Of a stretch of 9,259 nucleotides of DNA, positions 7,483 to 9,259 are shown piece by piece. How positions within the stretch are numbered: position 1 is the first letter of the stretch; each line of letters opens with the position of its first letter. This stretch comes from Sulfurimonas sp. (GTDB lineage Bacteria > Campylobacterota > Campylobacteria > Campylobacterales > Sulfurimonadaceae). Location: assembly GCA_027858865.1 (NCBI GenBank), contig JAQIBW010000067.1, forward strand, positions 1 through 9,259, read 5' to 3'. The notes beneath the pieces were generated by a model. The model made no database searches and was not told where the DNA came from. It saw only the letters and a program-made list of their open reading frames with translations. Position numbers and translations under genes: made by a program.

Positions 7483-7500
7483 CACTTCGTGAGAGAAGTG
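7483..7500. other. Stem-loop in csp leader close to the ribosome binding site
   Basis: CACTTC (7483-7488) and GAAGTG (7495-7500) form a perfect 6-bp stem with a 6-nt loop. In the csp transcript this hairpin would end about 12 nt before the AAGAGG ribosome binding site, a position where RNA structure can affect initiation. Confidence 0.5.
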
Positions 7501-7558
7501 GAGTCAAAAATTGGAGAGTCTTTAGGGTCACAATTTGCATAGCACAAAATTACACACT

Positions 7559-7583
7559 AAAGATGAACTCGAGCCTCATCTTT
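7559..7583. other. Stem-loop at the predicted 5' end of the csp mRNA
   Basis: AAAGATGA (7559-7566) and TCATCTTT (7576-7583) are perfect inverted repeats with a 9-nt loop containing CTCGAG. If csp RNA starts near 7587 as the promoter suggests, this hairpin sits about 4 nt from the 5' end, where it could protect the mRNA or take part in a temperature-dependent fold. It is not followed by a T-tract typical of a terminator on either strand. Confidence 0.55.
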
Positions 7584-7593
7584 CATCAAAAGT

Positions 7594-7599
7594 ATTATA
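7594..7599 (-). promoter_or_regulatory. -10 element of the cold-shock gene
   Basis: A perfect TATAAT on the minus strand in a run of A/T-rich DNA, with no good -35 match (TTGCAT at 7619-7624 with a 19-base spacer is poor). Campylobacterota sigma-70 promoters commonly rely on the -10 and upstream T-rich periodicity. Predicted RNA start is near 7587, leaving a leader of about 130 nt. Confidence 0.6.
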
Positions 7600-7656
7600 T
7601 CTTATATTTTTAAAAATTATGCAAAAAATATAAAATCTTCAAATTTTTGTGATACT

Positions 7657-7664
7657 GCCGATAT
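7657..7664 (+). promoter_or_regulatory. FliA (sigma-28)-like promoter -10, GCCGATAT
   Basis: GCCGATAT matches 7 of 8 positions of the enteric FliA -10 (GCCGATAA) and contains the CGATAT form described in Campylobacter. A -35-like TCAAATTT lies at 7639-7646, matching TAAAGTTT at 6 of 8 with a 10-base spacer instead of the usual 11. The predicted start near 7671 leaves a 25-nt leader. An alternative sigma-70 -10, TGTAAT at 7671-7676, cannot be excluded. Confidence 0.5.
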
Positions 7665-7695
7665 ATGTACTGTAATTAAAAGTAAAGGATATGCT

Positions 7696-8238
7696 ATGAA
7701 TGTATCGTCAAATATACCAAATATAAAAACAAATCAAAACACAACGAGTATCAAAACTAATTTTACTGAGAAAATCTCAAAAGAGGAAGCCGTTGAGCTA
7801 AGAGAGCAGATAACTAAGAATGCCCAAGAAATGATGCTTAGCTCTACTACTATTCAGAGTACTCTAGCGAGTAAAGGGGATGACTTTGCTTCGTTATATG
7901 AAGATTTTCAAGCCTTTTTGGGTGATATCGGTTACGAAGGTAAGCCTATAGCTGAACTCTCTAAAGAAGAAGCTGCTGAGCTTGTAAGTGAAGATGGACT
8001 CTTTGGTATAACACAAACTTCTGATCGTATTGCAGATTTTGTAATAAACGGATCAGGTGGTGATGAAAAACTTATGCGTGCTGGACGAGAAGGAATGCTT
8101 CTTGGATTTAAACAAGCAGAACAGATGTGGGGTGGAGAACTTCCTGAAATTTCACAACAAACTATGGCTAAATCAATTGAAAAAGTAGATAAAGCTATGC
8201 ACGATTTAGGTTTTTCTATCTTAAATCAAGAAGCTTAG
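7696..8238 (+). CDS. Conserved protein of unknown function, possibly flagellum-co-regulated
   Basis: I do not recognise a characterised family. The 180-residue protein is soluble and acidic, with no signal peptide or membrane segment. Its first 25 residues are low-complexity, rich in N, T, S and K, like the disordered N-termini of some flagellar or secreted Campylobacterota proteins. The rest looks mainly helical. The most distinctive part is GSGGDEKLMRAGREGMLLGF (119-138) followed by KQAEQMWGGELPEIS. I recall similar proteins being labelled 'hydrogenase-4 component G' in this phylum; I could not check this, and nothing here supports a hydrogenase role. The start at 7696 has AAAGGA 6 nt upstream. 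A FliA-like promoter precedes it. The next gene, for a 32-aa membrane protein, has its ribosome binding site across this gene's stop, so the two are probably co-transcribed. Confidence 0.85.
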   Translation: MNVSSNIPNIKTNQNTTSIKTNFTEKISKEEAVELREQITKNAQEMMLSSTTIQSTLASKGDDFASLYEDFQAFLGDIGYEGKPIAELSKEEAAELVSEDGLFGITQTSDRIADFVINGSGGDEKLMRAGREGMLLGFKQAEQMWGGELPEISQQTMAKSIEKVDKAMHDLGFSILNQEA

Positions 8239-8241
8239 GAG
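8237..8241 (+). promoter_or_regulatory. Strong ribosome binding site of the 32-aa ORF
   Basis: AGGAG overlaps the TAG stop of the preceding gene and lies 6 nt before the ATG at 8248. It is among the best ribosome binding sites in the window and is the main reason for accepting the tiny ORF as a gene. Confidence 0.7.
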
Positions 8242-8247
8242 TTAAAT

Positions 8248-8346
8248 ATGTTAAAGACATTAATAGAAATAGTTGAGATACAACTTTTTTATGCATCTCT
8301 TATCGTATTAGCGGGCGGGTATCTTATAAGTCCATATATTAGTTGA
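8248..8346 (+). CDS. Small single-span membrane protein, 32 aa
   Basis: A short reading frame encoding MLKTLIEIVEIQLFYASLIV followed by LAGGYLISPYIS. One hydrophobic helix spans about residues 12-29, after a short N-terminal amphipathic stretch with K3, E7 and E10. It contains an AGG small-residue patch that could pack against another helix. The AGGAG ribosome binding site is perfectly spaced. The start is 9 bases after the end of the 180-aa gene, so an operon is likely. Two stop codons close it (TGA then TAG, in frame), and the convergent metalloprotease gene ends 4 bases later. I know of no family for it. Size suggests an accessory subunit, a regulator of a membrane complex or a toxin-like peptide; none can be chosen. 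No antitoxin-like antisense RNA is evident. Confidence 0.6.
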   Translation: MLKTLIEIVEIQLFYASLIVLAGGYLISPYIS

Positions 8347-8350
8347 TAGT

Positions 8351-8902
8351 TTAGGCAGGAATATCTAATCCAGTTGACTGAGTGGAAGTGTTGTTGCTTT
8401 TGTCTGCTTCGTTTTTATAAGTCTCTTTCCCCGTAACAGCTTCTTGTGCTTCGCGTGCGACTTGTTGTTGCGCTTTCATCATCATTACCATAGCGCTGGA
8501 TGCTACAGCCAAGTCTTGTCCACTCGGGTCTGCTGGTGCAAGAGCAGATGCAATAACTGCTTGAGCATTTGCAATCGTTTCTTGTGGGGTTGAACCTGAT
8601 TGGAATGAGACTGAGACTTCTCCACCTATGGCATACATCTTGCCATCAGGACCTTGTTGGTAAGTATAACTTGCAGCACCTGTAGAAGCACCACCACTCT
8701 GGTGTGCCGATTCGTGAGCACGAACTTCTGTATCTCTAGACTGAAGATCTAAAACTAATCGTTTTTCATCTTGGCTTAGTTCATCAGTAGATTTAGACTT
8801 TTCTACTGCCTTTTTCTCGTCAGGAGTCTCTTGTTCTTTATCATTTGTTTTTATTGAATAGTTTGAACCGATGTCGTATAAAGTGTTTAATCCGATATTC
8901 AT
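8351..8902 (-). CDS. SprA-related putative metalloprotease
   Basis: A 183-residue protein matching the SprA-related family of putative zinc metalloproteases, often listed as the CJM1_0395 family in Campylobacterota. The diagnostic block is RDTEVRAHESAHQSGG, with the zinc-peptidase motif HESAH at residues 63-67. After it come SYTYQQGPDGKMYAIGGEVSVSF, the APADPSGQDLAVASSA segment and a glutamine-rich helix. The first 50 residues are charged and probably disordered, as is the N/T/S-rich C-terminus. No signal peptide or membrane segment is seen, so it acts in the cytoplasm or leaves by a non-Sec route. The start at 8902 gives the MNIG opening. There is no well-placed ribosome binding site, but a perfect TATAAT ends 7 nt before the ATG, raising the possibility of a leaderless mRNA. 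Proteolytic activity is inferred from the motif only. Confidence 0.88.
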   Translation of the reverse strand: MNIGLNTLYDIGSNYSIKTNDKEQETPDEKKAVEKSKSTDELSQDEKRLVLDLQSRDTEVRAHESAHQSGGASTGAASYTYQQGPDGKMYAIGGEVSVSFQSGSTPQETIANAQAVIASALAPADPSGQDLAVASSAMVMMMKAQQQVAREAQEAVTGKETYKNEADKSNNTSTQSTGLDIPA

Positions 8903-8904
8903 AA

Positions 8905-8930
8905 TGTAAATTATACATCCGTGTAAATTA
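8905..8930. repeat. 9-bp direct repeat TGTAAATTA at the metalloprotease promoter
   Basis: TGTAAATTA occurs at 8905-8913 and 8922-8930, a 17-bp period with an 8-base spacer. The start-proximal copy overlaps the minus-strand TATAAT and the other lies about where a -35 element would be. It could be an operator pair or a duplicated promoter segment. It sits in the 70-base gap shared with the S4 gene. Confidence 0.45.
8910..8915 (-). promoter_or_regulatory. -10 element of the metalloprotease gene
   Basis: Perfect TATAAT on the minus strand. Counting 6-7 nt downstream puts the RNA start at 8902-8903, at or next to the A of the start codon, which implies little or no leader. Confidence 0.45.
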
Positions 8931-8938
8931 AATTTGGC

Positions 8939-8944
8939 TATGAT
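8939..8944 (+). promoter_or_regulatory. Possible -10 element of the S4-domain gene
   Basis: TATGAT matches the -10 consensus at 5 of 6 positions. Predicted RNA start is near 8951, leaving a leader of about 22 nt that contains the AGGA ribosome binding site. Confidence 0.45.
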
Positions 8945-8972
8945 TACATAACTAAATAAAGATAGGAAAATT

Positions 8973-9176
8973 ATGAAATTTGAATTAAAAGATGAATATA
9001 TAGAGCTTTTTAAACTCTTAAAGGTTTTAGATTTGGTAGATAGTGGAGCGCATGCAAAGATGTTAATCGCAGATGGGTATGTTAAAAGAAATGGAGAAGT
9101 GGAGCTTAGAAAAAGAGCTAAGATAGTTTCAGGAGATATTATAGAGATAGCTGAAGTAGTGATTGAAGTTATTTAA
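8973..9176 (+). CDS. S4-domain RNA-binding protein, YbcJ-like
   Basis: A 67-residue stand-alone S4 domain. S4 domains bind structured RNA, usually rRNA, through a helix-turn-helix and strand surface. The core is LFKLLKVLDLVDSGAHAKML, then IADGYVKRNGEVELRKRAKIVSGDIIEI. The pattern SGAxAKxxIAxGxVKxNGxxExRKRxKIxxGD is shared with E. coli YbcJ, which has nearly the same length, so this is a full-length member. K29 and the R42-K43-R44 cluster give the basic RNA-binding face. The ribosome binding site AGGA lies 5 nt before the ATG at 8973. It is divergent from the metalloprotease gene and abuts the next reading frame (TAAATG). The RNA target is unknown. Confidence 0.92.
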   Translation: MKFELKDEYIELFKLLKVLDLVDSGAHAKMLIADGYVKRNGEVELRKRAKIVSGDIIEIAEVVIEVI

Positions 9177-9259
9177 ATGAGATTTGCTCTTTTTATTCTT
9201 ATATTTTTAGCTTTTGTAAGTATGTCTTCTTTGTATATTTCAGAGGAAGACAATAGTTT
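9177..9259 (+). CDS. Start of an exported or membrane-anchored protein (cut by window edge)
   Basis: An ATG immediately follows the stop of the S4 gene (TAAATG) and opens a frame that stays open for 27 codons to the edge. The translation MRFALFILIFLAFVSMSSLY then ISEEDNS looks like a signal peptide or N-terminal anchor: one basic residue, about 14 hydrophobic residues and then polar sequence. No lipobox cysteine is visible. The direct junction with the S4 gene suggests co-transcription, although the ribosome binding site inside the S4 end is poor. Too little is present to name a family. Confidence 0.6.
   Translation, partial: MRFALFILIFLAFVSMSSLYISEEDNS

Noticed and set aside
7696..8238. Hydrogenase subunit assignment for the 180-aa protein
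   Set aside because: The label may exist for relatives, but no metal-binding cysteines, membrane segments or neighbouring hydrogenase genes are present.
1..9259. Mobile element, prophage, CRISPR array, tRNA or toxin-antitoxin locus
   Set aside because: Reading both strands gave no transposase, terminal inverted repeats, integrase, regularly spaced repeats or tRNA-like fold. The gene content is ordinary chromosomal.

Overview
The window is AT-rich, densely packed bacterial DNA. Protein content and signals point to a Campylobacterota (Epsilonproteobacteria) chromosome, probably a free-living Sulfurimonas/Arcobacter-like lineage. This rests on family resemblance, short intergenic gaps, -10-only promoters and a CGATAT-type flagellar promoter; the species cannot be fixed from this window. 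I see no insertion sequence, phage gene, tRNA, rRNA or CRISPR array. It reads as ordinary core-genome sequence with some unusual small-scale features.

Left part (1-3000, minus strand): the N-terminal 221 codons of an ABC-F ATPase of the YbiT type, running off the left edge. Upstream of it on the same strand is a 755-residue Cache-domain chemoreceptor. A 201-base regulatory region holding repeated TGTGAT motifs precedes the receptor gene.

Centre (3202-7149): a GNAT acetyltransferase (+) and a YchJ/SEC-C protein (-) meet tail to tail with overlapping stop codons. The pta-ackA operon (+) follows. It interconverts acetyl-CoA and acetate through acetyl phosphate, making ATP in the acetate-forming direction; the two genes share one base at the junction. 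The acetate kinase is unusually short (343 aa) but keeps all the catalytic residues I could look for.

Right part (7211-9259): a cold-shock protein gene (-) with its own terminator and a promoter about 130 nt upstream. The predicted leader contains two stem-loops. Divergent from it is a 180-residue protein of unknown function behind a FliA (sigma-28)-like promoter. It is followed by a 32-residue single-span membrane protein gene with a strong ribosome binding site, easily missed because of its size. Converging on this pair is an SprA-related putative metalloprotease (HESAH motif). Divergent from that are a YbcJ-like S4 RNA-binding protein and the start of an exported protein cut by the right edge.

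No single new system is evident. The best leads are the unannotated 32-aa membrane protein with its possibly flagellum-co-regulated partner, the structured csp leader, two promoter-associated direct repeats and the compact acetate kinase.
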